Assembly: GCA_018817905.1 (NCBI GenBank)
Contig: JAHISS010000064.1
Location: forward strand, 1-5,244
Reading direction: 5' to 3'
Origin: Nanobdellota archaeon
GTDB taxonomy: Archaea > Nanobdellota > Nanobdellia > Pacearchaeales > GW2011-AR1
DNA length: 5,244 nt
Position numbers and translations under genes: made by a program. The first letter of the stretch is position 1, and each line of letters opens with the position of its first letter. Below, one piece after another: positions 1-4,635 of the stretch. The notes below the pieces were generated by a model, which had not been told where the DNA came from, ran no database searches, and was given only the letters and a program-made list of their open reading frames with translations.

Positions 1-69
1 AACTTTGTTTTTTCTATAACCTTGTTTTACCGCAGACAATTTCTTACAAAATTGGCATTTTGTTTTCAT
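1..69 (-). CDS. Zinc-ribbon protein N-terminus, possible IS transposase (partial)
   Basis: The gene reads leftward and is cut by the window edge, so only 23 codons are visible. They begin MKTKCQFCKK and continue with a Lys/Arg/Tyr-rich stretch (VKQGYRKNK). A CxxC at residues 5-8 followed by 'hydrophobic-Val-Lys-x-Gly-x-Arg-Lys' is the usual first half of the zinc ribbon that opens many archaeal and bacterial IS transposases; a second CxxC would be expected just beyond the edge. The start is well supported: GGAGG lies 8 bases before the ATG and a TTTATATA box lies further upstream. This is the only gene here with a canonical Shine-Dalgarno, unlike the leaderless neighbours, which would fit an acquired mobile element. 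A small regulatory or ribosomal-type zinc-ribbon protein cannot be excluded. That it is a coding start is likely; the transposase identity is inference. Confidence 0.55.
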   Translation of the reverse strand, partial: MKTKCQFCKKLSAVKQGYRKNKV

Positions 70-73
70 AGCA

Positions 74-97
74 TTAACCTCCTTTCAGAGAGGTTAA
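74..97 (-). promoter_or_regulatory. Shine-Dalgarno site inside an 8-bp hairpin
   Basis: On the minus strand AAAGGAGG ends 8 bases before the ATG at 69, a textbook ribosome binding site (GGAGG at 78-82). The same bases form part of a perfect inverted repeat, TTAACCTC (74-81) and GAGGTTAA (90-97), separated by 8 bases. Folded in the mRNA, this stem would bury the core of the ribosome binding site. If transcription starts near 86-89, as the upstream TATA box suggests, the 5' arm of the stem would not be transcribed and the site would be open. Only read-through transcripts from upstream would then fold it. Such protection against outside transcription is known for some IS transposase genes; applying it here is inference. 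Confidence 0.5.
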
Positions 98-107
98 ACT
101 ATCAAAC

Positions 108-115
108 TATATAAA
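108..115 (-). promoter_or_regulatory. TATA box for the left-edge zinc-ribbon gene
   Basis: Read on the minus strand, the sequence is TTTATATA, which matches the archaeal box A consensus. A start site about 25 bases downstream would fall near 86-89, just before the AAAGGAGG ribosome binding site, giving a leader of about 18 bases. On the plus strand the same bases read TATATAAA, but that would start transcription near 136, whereas a better placed box for the plus-strand gene exists at 153-159. Confidence 0.45.
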
Positions 116-151
116 TCTGACGTTAATTGGACAGTATCTGTGTTAAACAAT

Positions 152-160
152 CTTTAAAAC
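152..160 (+). promoter_or_regulatory. TATA box for the cysteine-rich ORF
   Basis: CTTTAAAAC is centred about 25 bases before the ATG at 182, and an A-rich possible BRE (GTTAAACAAT) lies just upstream. The spacing predicts a transcript that starts at or next to the A of the start codon, that is, a leaderless mRNA. No Shine-Dalgarno is present, which agrees. The promoter supports both the reality of the small ORF and the choice of its start. Confidence 0.5.
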
Positions 161-181
161 TGGGGACTTGTTACATCTTTT

Positions 182-460
182 ATGGGAAATTTAGATTGTT
201 ATTGCAGTGAGTGTGCAGATTACATTCCTTGCGTGGACAGATTGGGCATTTGCGGGAGACTTGAGGATGATTTAGCGGTGCAGGTTTCTGGTTCGGCGAG
301 TTGTGTGTATGGCTCTCCTGGTGAAAGAATTTCTGAAGATGAGAAGCACAGAAAGAAGGCAGAGGCAATTTGTAAACACAATTCATTTCAAGCGCACCTT
401 TTGCGTGTTTCTGAAGAAGTTTCTACTTGGCCTGAATGGGAAAGAAAAATTCTTGGATGA
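182..460 (+). CDS. Small cysteine-rich protein, unknown function
   Basis: A 92-residue soluble protein with no signal peptide or membrane segment. The N-terminal half is cysteine-rich: C6, C8, C11, C17, C24 and C41, in the order CYCSEC, then Y-I-P-C, then G-I-C-G, then S-C-V-Y. A seventh cysteine (C64) and several histidines (56, 66, 72) lie in the C-terminal half, which is charged, probably helical, and ends in a WPEWERK motif like the tail of many small orphan proteins. The spacing suggests a bound metal or Fe-S cluster. The C-x2-C...Y-x-P...G-x-C...C pattern faintly recalls the HiPIP-like small subunits of some glycyl-radical decarboxylases, but no such enzyme is nearby, so I assign no function. 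Reality is supported by the placed TATA box at 152-160 and normal codon use. Its stop is convergent with the tpiA operon across a 294-base gap. Confidence 0.7.
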   Translation: MGNLDCYCSECADYIPCVDRLGICGRLEDDLAVQVSGSASCVYGSPGERISEDEKHRKKAEAICKHNSFQAHLLRVSEEVSTWPEWERKILG

Positions 461-485
461 TTAGAGAGATTTACTAAACTGTCTC

Positions 486-548
486 GGCTCGCCCGCCCAT
501 CGAATTTTAATTTCGACCGCCACCATCTCCCGCCCCTGAAATTAAAAC
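486..548. repeat. GC-rich block with paired direct and inverted repeats
   Basis: Two imperfect direct copies lie 37 bases apart: TCGCCCGCCCATCGAATT (489-506) and TCTCCCGCCCCTGAAATT (526-543), identical at 14 of 18 positions. Overlapping them, TTTTAATTTC (505-514) is the exact reverse complement of GAAATTAAAA (538-547), which would make a 10-bp stem closing a C-rich 23-base loop. A competing 5-bp stem, TCGAA (500-504) with TTCGA (512-516), has a 7-base loop. The minus strand of the block is G/A-rich and the plus strand C/T-rich. It could be a small RNA, a terminator region or an interspersed repeat; the single window cannot decide. Confidence 0.4.
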
Positions 549-650
549 TCAATAATCGAAAAAATCTGCTAAGAAGATTGGGCTGTCTGGAGGGCATTAA
601 ATTTTTGTGTATAAATTATAAAATCATTTAGAAAATAGTTTCACTTCCAA

Positions 651-723
651 CCAACTCATTAGGTTAATAATAAAACCAATCGATGTAATATTAATTGAGT
701 TTGGATAATATCGAATTAGTTGG
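651..723. other. AT-rich segment able to fold as a three-way junction
   Basis: The ends pair: CCAACTCATT (651-660) with AATTAGTTGG (714-723), 9 of 10 positions. Inside are a hairpin GGTT (662-665)/AACC (674-677) with an 8-base loop, and a second arm in which CGATGT (681-686) pairs with ATATCG (708-713) through five Watson-Crick pairs and one G-T. The second arm abuts the outer stem directly. AT-rich DNA often gives such stems by chance, so this is a candidate structure only. It sits just downstream of the tpiA stop and so may lie in the operon's 3' untranslated RNA. Confidence 0.25.
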
Positions 724-754
724 ATTTGTGGAGGTGGCGGGGTAACTTGTTTGC

Positions 755-1372
755 TTATTTAGATTTGTGGTGGGCATGGTAACTTCTAGAAATCTCTTTC
801 AATAACTTCCCAGCTTTTTTCGGCGGTGTGTTCGCAATCGCGCTCGCAATCAAAACTCCCTTGCAGCCGAGTTTTTTTGCAGCTGCCACGTCTTCTCTCG
901 AATGGATGCCTGCTCCGCAGAGAGGGATGATTTTTGTTTTTTTGAGGATGGCAACGAATTTTTTTACTTCGTTTTGTTTAAAGGAGGTGATTGATTTTTT
1001 TGTGGAAATTAGCTTTTTGTCTTCAAGCGCCATTGCCCAAGGTTTTAGGGAAAGGAATTTTTCTGCTTGTTGGGTAGTGCCGACGCAAATGATGACCTTT
1101 AATTTATTTTTGTCGGCGAGTTTTTTCGCTTTCTTTATTTTTTCAAAATTGAGGGGATGGTCTGAATGGTTCAACAAAGTTCCTCTTGCTTTGGGAGAAT
1201 TGTTTTTTGGAAGATATTGCGAGAAAACTTTTAGCTTTGTTTTTTGCGAGATGTTTGTGATGTCATTTGTCGGTGGGCAGATGATTGCTTTTGGCAGATG
1301 TTTCTCAATGAGTTTTGCTAAGGCGAGAGCTTTTTCCCCGGTGACGTAGTTTTTGAAGTTTATTATTATCAT
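755..1372 (-). CDS. tpiA: Triosephosphate isomerase, short archaeal-type
   Basis: Interconverts dihydroxyacetone phosphate and glyceraldehyde 3-phosphate in the cytoplasm. The 205 residues follow the TIM-barrel order: N-x-K at 5-7 (Asn5 and catalytic Lys7), LLNHSD with catalytic His69, Glu117 in ALED as the expected catalytic base, the phosphate-binding LCGAGI (151-156) and GVLIASAI (172-179). Archaeal TIMs are usually about 220-230 residues. Here about 14 residues are missing before His69, where archaeal enzymes carry the loop 3 G-x-x-TG-x interface segment. The lid loop 6, normally E-P-P-E-L-I-G-T-G, reads EDKKLISTK. The C-terminus carries a His-rich tail (YHAHHKSK). The catalytic triad is intact, so it is probably active but may have altered oligomeric state or lid dynamics. 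It is last in the operon, 7 bases after the mutase stop, with no clear ribosome binding site. Confidence 0.88.
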   Translation of the reverse strand: MIIINFKNYVTGEKALALAKLIEKHLPKAIICPPTNDITNISQKTKLKVFSQYLPKNNSPKARGTLLNHSDHPLNFEKIKKAKKLADKNKLKVIICVGTTQQAEKFLSLKPWAMALEDKKLISTKKSITSFKQNEVKKFVAILKKTKIIPLCGAGIHSREDVAAAKKLGCKGVLIASAIANTPPKKAGKLLKEISRSYHAHHKSK

Positions 1373-1379
1373 TTTATTT

Positions 1380-1985
1380 CTATTGAAGATGAGCGATAGA
1401 GTTTAATAATCTTGTTTTATGTTTGCCATTATCTCGGATGGAAATTATTGATAACGCTGCGTTTGATGAGGCATACTTTTTGTAATGTGTTTTTTCTTTT
1501 TTGTTGAAGAGACTTAACAGGAGAGCGACCTTTGTGCCTCCATGTGTTACTAACAGAACGTTTTTGCCTTTTTCTTTTTTTATGAGAGTTTTTAGAAATT
1601 CTGAAGTTCTTTTTTTGAGATCTTGAAACGATTCTCCCCCGGGTATTTTGAAATTAAAGTTTGAACTTTCAGAATAACCCTCCTCTTTTATCCATTTTAA
1701 GAACTTTACTAGTTTTTTGCCTTCGAATATTCCCAGATTCCTTTCTCGGAGATGTTTTGTGTAGACGACAGGGATTTTATTTAATTTGAGGAAGGGTTTT
1801 ATTGTCTCTCTGGCTCTTATCAAATCTGAACAATAAATTATGTCTACCTTTTCTTTCAGTAGCCTTTCAGTCAGTTTTTTAGCTTGTGCTTTTCCTTTTT
1901 TTGATAGACCTATCTCTGAGTGCCCTTGTAAGATTTTTTTAATGTTATGGGGCGTTTCGGCGTGTCTAACAATTAGGAGTTTCAT
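1380..1985 (-). CDS. Histidine phosphatase family protein, probable phosphoglycerate mutase
   Basis: A 201-residue cytoplasmic protein of the phosphoglycerate mutase-like histidine phosphatase superfamily. The active-site set is complete: the RHAET signature (7-11) with phospho-accepting His8, Arg57 in SDLIRARET, the acid Glu81 in LRERNLGIFEG, and His148 in LVTHGG; a PGGES motif lies at 115-119. The family includes cofactor-dependent phosphoglycerate mutases, alpha-ribazole phosphatases (CobC) and broad-specificity phosphatases, and sequence alone does not separate them; the ~200-residue length is nearer the phosphatase/GpmB-like branch than the ~230-250-residue GpmA type. Its position between aldolase and tpiA genes, 1 base after the aldolase stop and 7 bases before tpiA, favours 3-phosphoglycerate/2-phosphoglycerate interconversion or another sugar-phosphate role. 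Family membership is near certain; the specific reaction is inferred from context. A GGGG run about 6 bases before the ATG is at best a weak ribosome binding site. Confidence 0.85.
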   Translation of the reverse strand: MKLLIVRHAETPHNIKKILQGHSEIGLSKKGKAQAKKLTERLLKEKVDIIYCSDLIRARETIKPFLKLNKIPVVYTKHLRERNLGIFEGKKLVKFLKWIKEEGYSESSNFNFKIPGGESFQDLKKRTSEFLKTLIKKEKGKNVLLVTHGGTKVALLLSLFNKKEKTHYKKYASSNAALSIISIRDNGKHKTRLLNSIAHLQ

Positions 1986-1986
1986 T

Positions 1987-2739
1987 TTAACCCCATATTA
2001 TCTTCCTAATTTTCTTAGTAATCTCAAGAGGTTTAGGATTTTGCCAAACATTTCTCCCAATTGCCAAACCAATTGCTCCGCTTTTCATGATTTCTTTGGT
2101 TTGTTTTAGGAGAGTTTTTTCGTCTTTTTTTACTCCTCCAGCGACTACGATTTTTGTTTTTCCAGCTGACTTAACTGCCCAGGCCAGGTCTTTTGGTTTT
2201 CCGTTGTAATTTAATTTTACAATGTCTGCTCCAATCTCCAAGCCAACGCGCGCAGCATAGGCCATTAGCTTTGCCTTGCTTTTTCCTTCGACACTTTTTC
2301 CGCGAGGGTAAATCCATGCAATTACTGGAAGCCCTTTTGCGTGGGCGTTGCGTTCGATGTTTTCGAATTCCTTTAACATTTTCGCTTCGTGTTCGGAGCC
2401 GATGTAAATTGTGTAACCGACAGCTGCTGCTTTCAGTTTGATGGCTTCTGCGACTGTGCAGAGTTGTGTTGAAATTGGGTCGCCTTTTCTTAGGGAAGTT
2501 TTGCCGTTGAGTTTTACAATTAGAGGAACCTTTGATTTTTTGATTTCTTTTTGATATTTTTCAGCGATTCCTTTTTGGAAGATGACTGCGTTGTATTTTC
2601 CTCGCTTGGCGATGTCGATTATGTAATTTGGGTCGACGTTTTTGTCGTTGAAGTCAACTGGACCGTGTTCAATGCCTTGGTCGTACGCTAAGTAAATTGC
2701 TTTTCCTTTTGTAAGGATTTTTGAGAGTAGGGGTTTCAT
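1987..2739 (-). CDS. Archaeal class I fructose-1,6-bisphosphate aldolase (DhnA family)
   Basis: Catalyses reversible cleavage of fructose 1,6-bisphosphate to dihydroxyacetone phosphate and glyceraldehyde 3-phosphate through a Schiff base. The 250 residues match the DhnA-type archaeal aldolase barrel: LAYDQGIEHGP with Asp20, WIYPRG with Tyr144, DIVKLNYNG with Lys175 as the Schiff-base lysine, VVAGGVK (198-204), and the phosphate-binding AIGRNVWQNP around Arg229. Asp20, Tyr144 and Lys175 correspond to the catalytic residues known from the Thermoproteus tenax enzyme. The related 2-amino-3,7-dideoxyheptulosonate synthases of aromatic biosynthesis share the fold, but the GIEHGP motif and the co-transcribed mutase and tpiA genes favour the aldolase. 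First gene of the operon; the start is supported by a nearby TATA box (2771-2778) and a weak AAGGAA site 5 bases before the ATG. Confidence 0.9.
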   Translation of the reverse strand: MKPLLSKILTKGKAIYLAYDQGIEHGPVDFNDKNVDPNYIIDIAKRGKYNAVIFQKGIAEKYQKEIKKSKVPLIVKLNGKTSLRKGDPISTQLCTVAEAIKLKAAAVGYTIYIGSEHEAKMLKEFENIERNAHAKGLPVIAWIYPRGKSVEGKSKAKLMAYAARVGLEIGADIVKLNYNGKPKDLAWAVKSAGKTKIVVAGGVKKDEKTLLKQTKEIMKSGAIGLAIGRNVWQNPKPLEITKKIRKIIWG

Positions 2740-2770
2740 TTTGTTTCCTTAAGAAAAGAGGCAAGGGAAT

Positions 2771-2778
2771 TTTATAAA
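2771..2778 (-). promoter_or_regulatory. TATA box for the aldolase-mutase-tpiA operon
   Basis: TTTATAAA is its own reverse complement, so it reads the same on the minus strand. It is centred about 35 bases before the aldolase ATG at 2739, which puts the start site near 2750 with a leader of about 10 bases containing AAGGAA. No other promoter-like site precedes the two downstream genes, which are packed at 1- and 7-base gaps, so all three are probably transcribed from here. A second box at 2840-2847 could give a longer leader. Confidence 0.45.
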
Positions 2779-2813
2779 GCTAATGTTTGGTAAAAACAAG
2801 CCGATGCATTTTG

Positions 2814-2827
2814 TTACAACCTTGTAA
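2814..2827. promoter_or_regulatory. 14-base dyad, candidate operator
   Basis: TTACAACCTTGTAA is a perfect 6+6 inverted repeat with a 2-base centre. It lies in the divergent regulatory region, upstream of the aldolase operon TATA box and immediately before the TATATA box at 2840-2847. A start site directed leftward from the latter box would fall at about 2819, inside the dyad, which suits a repressor site. Chance occurrence in AT-rich DNA remains possible. Confidence 0.3.
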
Positions 2828-2839
2828 TCGTTAGACAAT

Positions 2840-2847
2840 TTTATATA
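2840..2847. promoter_or_regulatory. Second TATA-like box in the divergent region
   Basis: The bases read TTTATATA on the plus strand and TATATAAA on the minus strand, both acceptable as archaeal box A. Rightward, transcription would begin near 2868-2870, downstream of the TTG at 2849 but 22 bases before the in-frame ATG at 2891. Leftward, it would give the aldolase mRNA a leader of about 80 bases. Alternatively the bases are just decayed coding sequence (Phe-Ile-Tyr-Leu) of the racemase remnant. Confidence 0.3.
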
Positions 2848-2848
2848 T

Positions 2849-3133
2849 TTGACAAAACTAATTAATTCAGATATTCTTGGATTTAAGGGAATGGCAATAG
2901 CTAGTAAGGACAAGGAGAAAATTGACGAAATTATCCTTGATTATAATTCTGGAAAGGACAAACAAAAACAGAGGAAGAAAATTTTAGAGTTAATTAAGAA
3001 ATACAATCCAAAAATTTTGTTAGTTGCATGCACAGAGTTATCTTCTTTATTAAAAACCGTTGATATAAATAAAATTGACACAATGAAAATTCTTTTAAAC
3101 GCAACTATCAGAAAATGGTCTGCAAGAGAGTGA
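2849..3133 (+). CDS. Asp/Glu racemase family C-terminal half, probable gene remnant
   Basis: A 94-residue frame from a TTG. Residues 56-89 carry the end of the Asp/Glu racemase fold: ILLVACTELSSLL with the second catalytic cysteine (Cys61 in CTEL), then a DTM motif (77-79) and NATIRKW, as in the family's C-terminal 'DTm.i...a' helix. Family members are about 230 residues with two catalytic cysteines, one in each half; the N-terminal half with the first cysteine is absent. Racemase-like sequence seems to continue a few codons before the TTG (LDNFIYLTKL), ending at an in-frame TAA at 2825-2827, which points to decay of a longer gene. If the TATA box at 2840-2847 is used, translation would more likely begin at ATG 2891 (80 residues). 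A two-Cys racemase reaction is not expected from this half alone. The stop is directly followed by the converging rtcB stop. Family match moderately sure; pseudogene status is inference. Confidence 0.5.
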   Translation: MTKLINSDILGFKGMAIASKDKEKIDEIILDYNSGKDKQKQRKKILELIKKYNPKILLVACTELSSLLKTVDINKIDTMKILLNATIRKWSARE

Positions 3134-4549
3134 TTAACCTTTCACAACAGCAAGAGGTTTCAACTTCGCGACCAAGTTTCCAATTCCTAATTCGTGCGAC
3201 ACGCGGACAACTTCATCGACGTCTTTGTAGGCCTGCGGAGCTTCGTCGACAATTCCTGCCATTGAGTTGGTTTCTATGATGATGTTTTTTTCTTGGAGTT
3301 GTTTTTTTATTTGTTCTGGAGTGAATTGTTTTTTCGCAGCTGTTCTGGAGAGGACGCGGCCGGCTCCGTGAGCTGTGCTTCCCCAAGTCAGTTCTTCTGC
3401 TTTTTTTGTTCCGACTAAAACATAACTTGAAGTTCCCATTGAGCCGGGGATGAAAATCGGCTGGCCGGTTTTTTTGTAAGTCTCGGGGATTTCTTTTCTG
3501 CCAGGCCCGAAAGAACGGGTTGCGCCTTTTCTCATGACTAAAAGTTCTTTTTGTTTTCCGTTGACTTCGTGGGTTTCAAATTTTGCAATGTTATGGCAAA
3601 TGTCGTAAACAACTTCTGCTTTTATTTTTGGAAAATAATGTTTTAGGTTTTCGCGAATCCAGTGTGTGATTATTTGTTTGTTTGCAAAGGCAAAGTTTGC
3701 CGCGGATGCCATTGCTGCGAGATATTTTTTTCCGAGCTCTGATTTAATTGGCGCGTTAACCAATTCTCTGTCTGGCAGGTTTTTTATTCCATATTGGTTT
3801 TCCATTTCCTTAATGTAATCACTTGCAACTTGATGCCCTAATCCGCGGCTTCCACAATGAATCATGATTGTTAATTGTCCTTTTTCTAATTTGAAAACTT
3901 TTGCAGTTTTCTCGTCGAAGATTTCCTCGACTTCTTGGATTTCTAAAAAATGATTTCCAGAACCAAGAGTTCCGAGTTGGTTTTTTCCTCTGGCGCGAGC
4001 TCGCTGCGAAACTGCCGTTGGTTCTGCTCCTGTTAAACAACCGTTTTCTTCTGTGTGGCGGAAATCGTTTTCAACGCCGTAACCTTTTTTCACAGCCCAT
4101 TGCGTGCCTTGTTTCAGAACGTCATTTAATTCTTCTTCAGAAAGTTTCAACTTGCTATTGCGACCAACTCCGGAAGGAATTGTTCTGAAAAGCGAATGCG
4201 CGATTTCTTTCATGTTTTTTACGTCTTTGACTTTTAGGTTTGTCTGCAAGAGCCGGACAGAACAATTGATGTCATAGCCGACGCCGCCTGGCGAGATTAC
4301 ACCTTTGTCGATGTCGAACGCTGCGACGCCTCCGATTGGGAAGCCGTAGCCAGAATGCACGTCACTCATAGCCAAAGAATAATTAATTATTCCAGGGAGC
4401 TGAGCTACATTACCTAATTGCTGAATACAGTTTTCTTCAACGTTTTCTAACAACCCGGGGGAAACAAAAATTCTTCCTGGAACTAACATTTTGCTTTCTT
4501 TTGGCAGCTCATAGATATTTTCAGATATTTTTTTAAGTTTTTCTTTCAT
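3134..4549 (-). CDS. rtcB: RNA-splicing ligase RtcB (3'-phosphate/5'-OH RNA ligase)
   Basis: Joins RNA ends carrying a 2',3'-cyclic phosphate or 3'-phosphate to 5'-OH ends using GTP and Mn2+; in archaea it seals tRNA exons after intron excision. The full-length 471 residues follow the family throughout. The metal site is complete: Asp93 and Cys96 in GVGYDINC, His200 in GSGNHFLE, His231 in HCGSRGLGHQ and His319 in DICHNIAK. The guanylated histidine is His394 in STAHGAGRVLSR. These align with C98, H203, H234, H329 and H404 of the Pyrococcus horikoshii enzyme. No intein interrupts the gene, although archaeal rtcB genes often carry one. The N-terminus aligns without a gap, supporting this start. 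There is no Shine-Dalgarno; a TATA-like box at 4569-4579 predicts a leaderless mRNA. Divergent from the FG-GAP gene, convergent with the racemase remnant with no bases between the stops. Confidence 0.97.
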   Translation of the reverse strand: MKEKLKKISENIYELPKESKMLVPGRIFVSPGLLENVEENCIQQLGNVAQLPGIINYSLAMSDVHSGYGFPIGGVAAFDIDKGVISPGGVGYDINCSVRLLQTNLKVKDVKNMKEIAHSLFRTIPSGVGRNSKLKLSEEELNDVLKQGTQWAVKKGYGVENDFRHTEENGCLTGAEPTAVSQRARARGKNQLGTLGSGNHFLEIQEVEEIFDEKTAKVFKLEKGQLTIMIHCGSRGLGHQVASDYIKEMENQYGIKNLPDRELVNAPIKSELGKKYLAAMASAANFAFANKQIITHWIRENLKHYFPKIKAEVVYDICHNIAKFETHEVNGKQKELLVMRKGATRSFGPGRKEIPETYKKTGQPIFIPGSMGTSSYVLVGTKKAEELTWGSTAHGAGRVLSRTAAKKQFTPEQIKKQLQEKNIIIETNSMAGIVDEAPQAYKDVDEVVRVSHELGIGNLVAKLKPLAVVKG

Positions 4550-4568
4550 CCAAATATTAACTTTTTGA

Positions 4569-4579
4569 TATTTATTAAA
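4569..4579 (-). promoter_or_regulatory. TATA-like box for rtcB
   Basis: On the minus strand the sequence reads TTTAATAAATA, centred about 25 bases before the rtcB ATG at 4549, so transcription would begin at or next to the start codon. The bases just before the ATG (ATATTTGG) contain no ribosome binding site, in agreement with a leaderless mRNA. Confidence 0.4.
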
Positions 4580-4635
4580 CTATCCAAAAGATTATAATGG
4601 GTTTTTTGTAAGATAATTCTGTTTGCTGGGAAAGA

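Larger units (their letters stand above)
461..754. other. Gene-free convergent intergenic region with structured segments
   Basis: This stretch lies between the 3' end of the cysteine-rich ORF and the 3' end of tpiA. No open reading frame here has a convincing composition or start. It contains a strikingly GC-rich block at about 483-537 in an otherwise AT-rich sequence, and an AT-rich segment at 651-723 with nested inverted repeats; both are listed separately. An 8-base complement, CCGCCACC at 517-524 and GGTGGCGG at 733-740, connects the two ends of the region. A T-run at 602-606 could end plus-strand transcription. I see no tRNA, rRNA or CRISPR repeat. Confidence 0.6.

Noticed and set aside
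180..386. Minus-strand 68-codon frame antisense to the cysteine-rich ORF
   Set aside because: The plus-strand frame has the better promoter and metal-binding cysteine pattern; this one is His/Pro/Asn-rich with no recognisable domain.
388..597. Minus-strand 69-codon frame covering the GC-rich intergenic block
   Set aside because: It overlaps the cysteine-rich gene in antisense, its composition (Arg/Trp/Gly runs from the GC-rich block) is not protein-like, and it has no ribosome binding site or TATA box at a suitable distance.
461..754. tRNA or CRISPR array in the intergenic region
   Set aside because: No cloverleaf with a GTTCGA-type arm and acceptor stem could be built on either strand, and the two 18-base copies are too few and too diverged for a CRISPR array.
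828..1349. Plus-strand 173-codon frame with many Phe residues
   Set aside because: It is the antisense shadow of tpiA; the Phe-rich text comes from Lys codons of the true gene read in reverse.
1987..2739. Assignment as 2-amino-3,7-dideoxyheptulosonate synthase
   Set aside because: Same DhnA fold, but the GIEHGP motif and the mutase/tpiA context fit fructose-bisphosphate aldolase better.
3901..4188. Plus-strand frame inside rtcB, and a minus-strand frame at 3819-4040
   Set aside because: Both lie entirely within the well conserved rtcB coding sequence and show no family features.
3134..4549. Possible intein in RtcB
   Set aside because: The alignment with the uninterrupted Pyrococcus protein is continuous over all metal and GTP site motifs and the length is normal.
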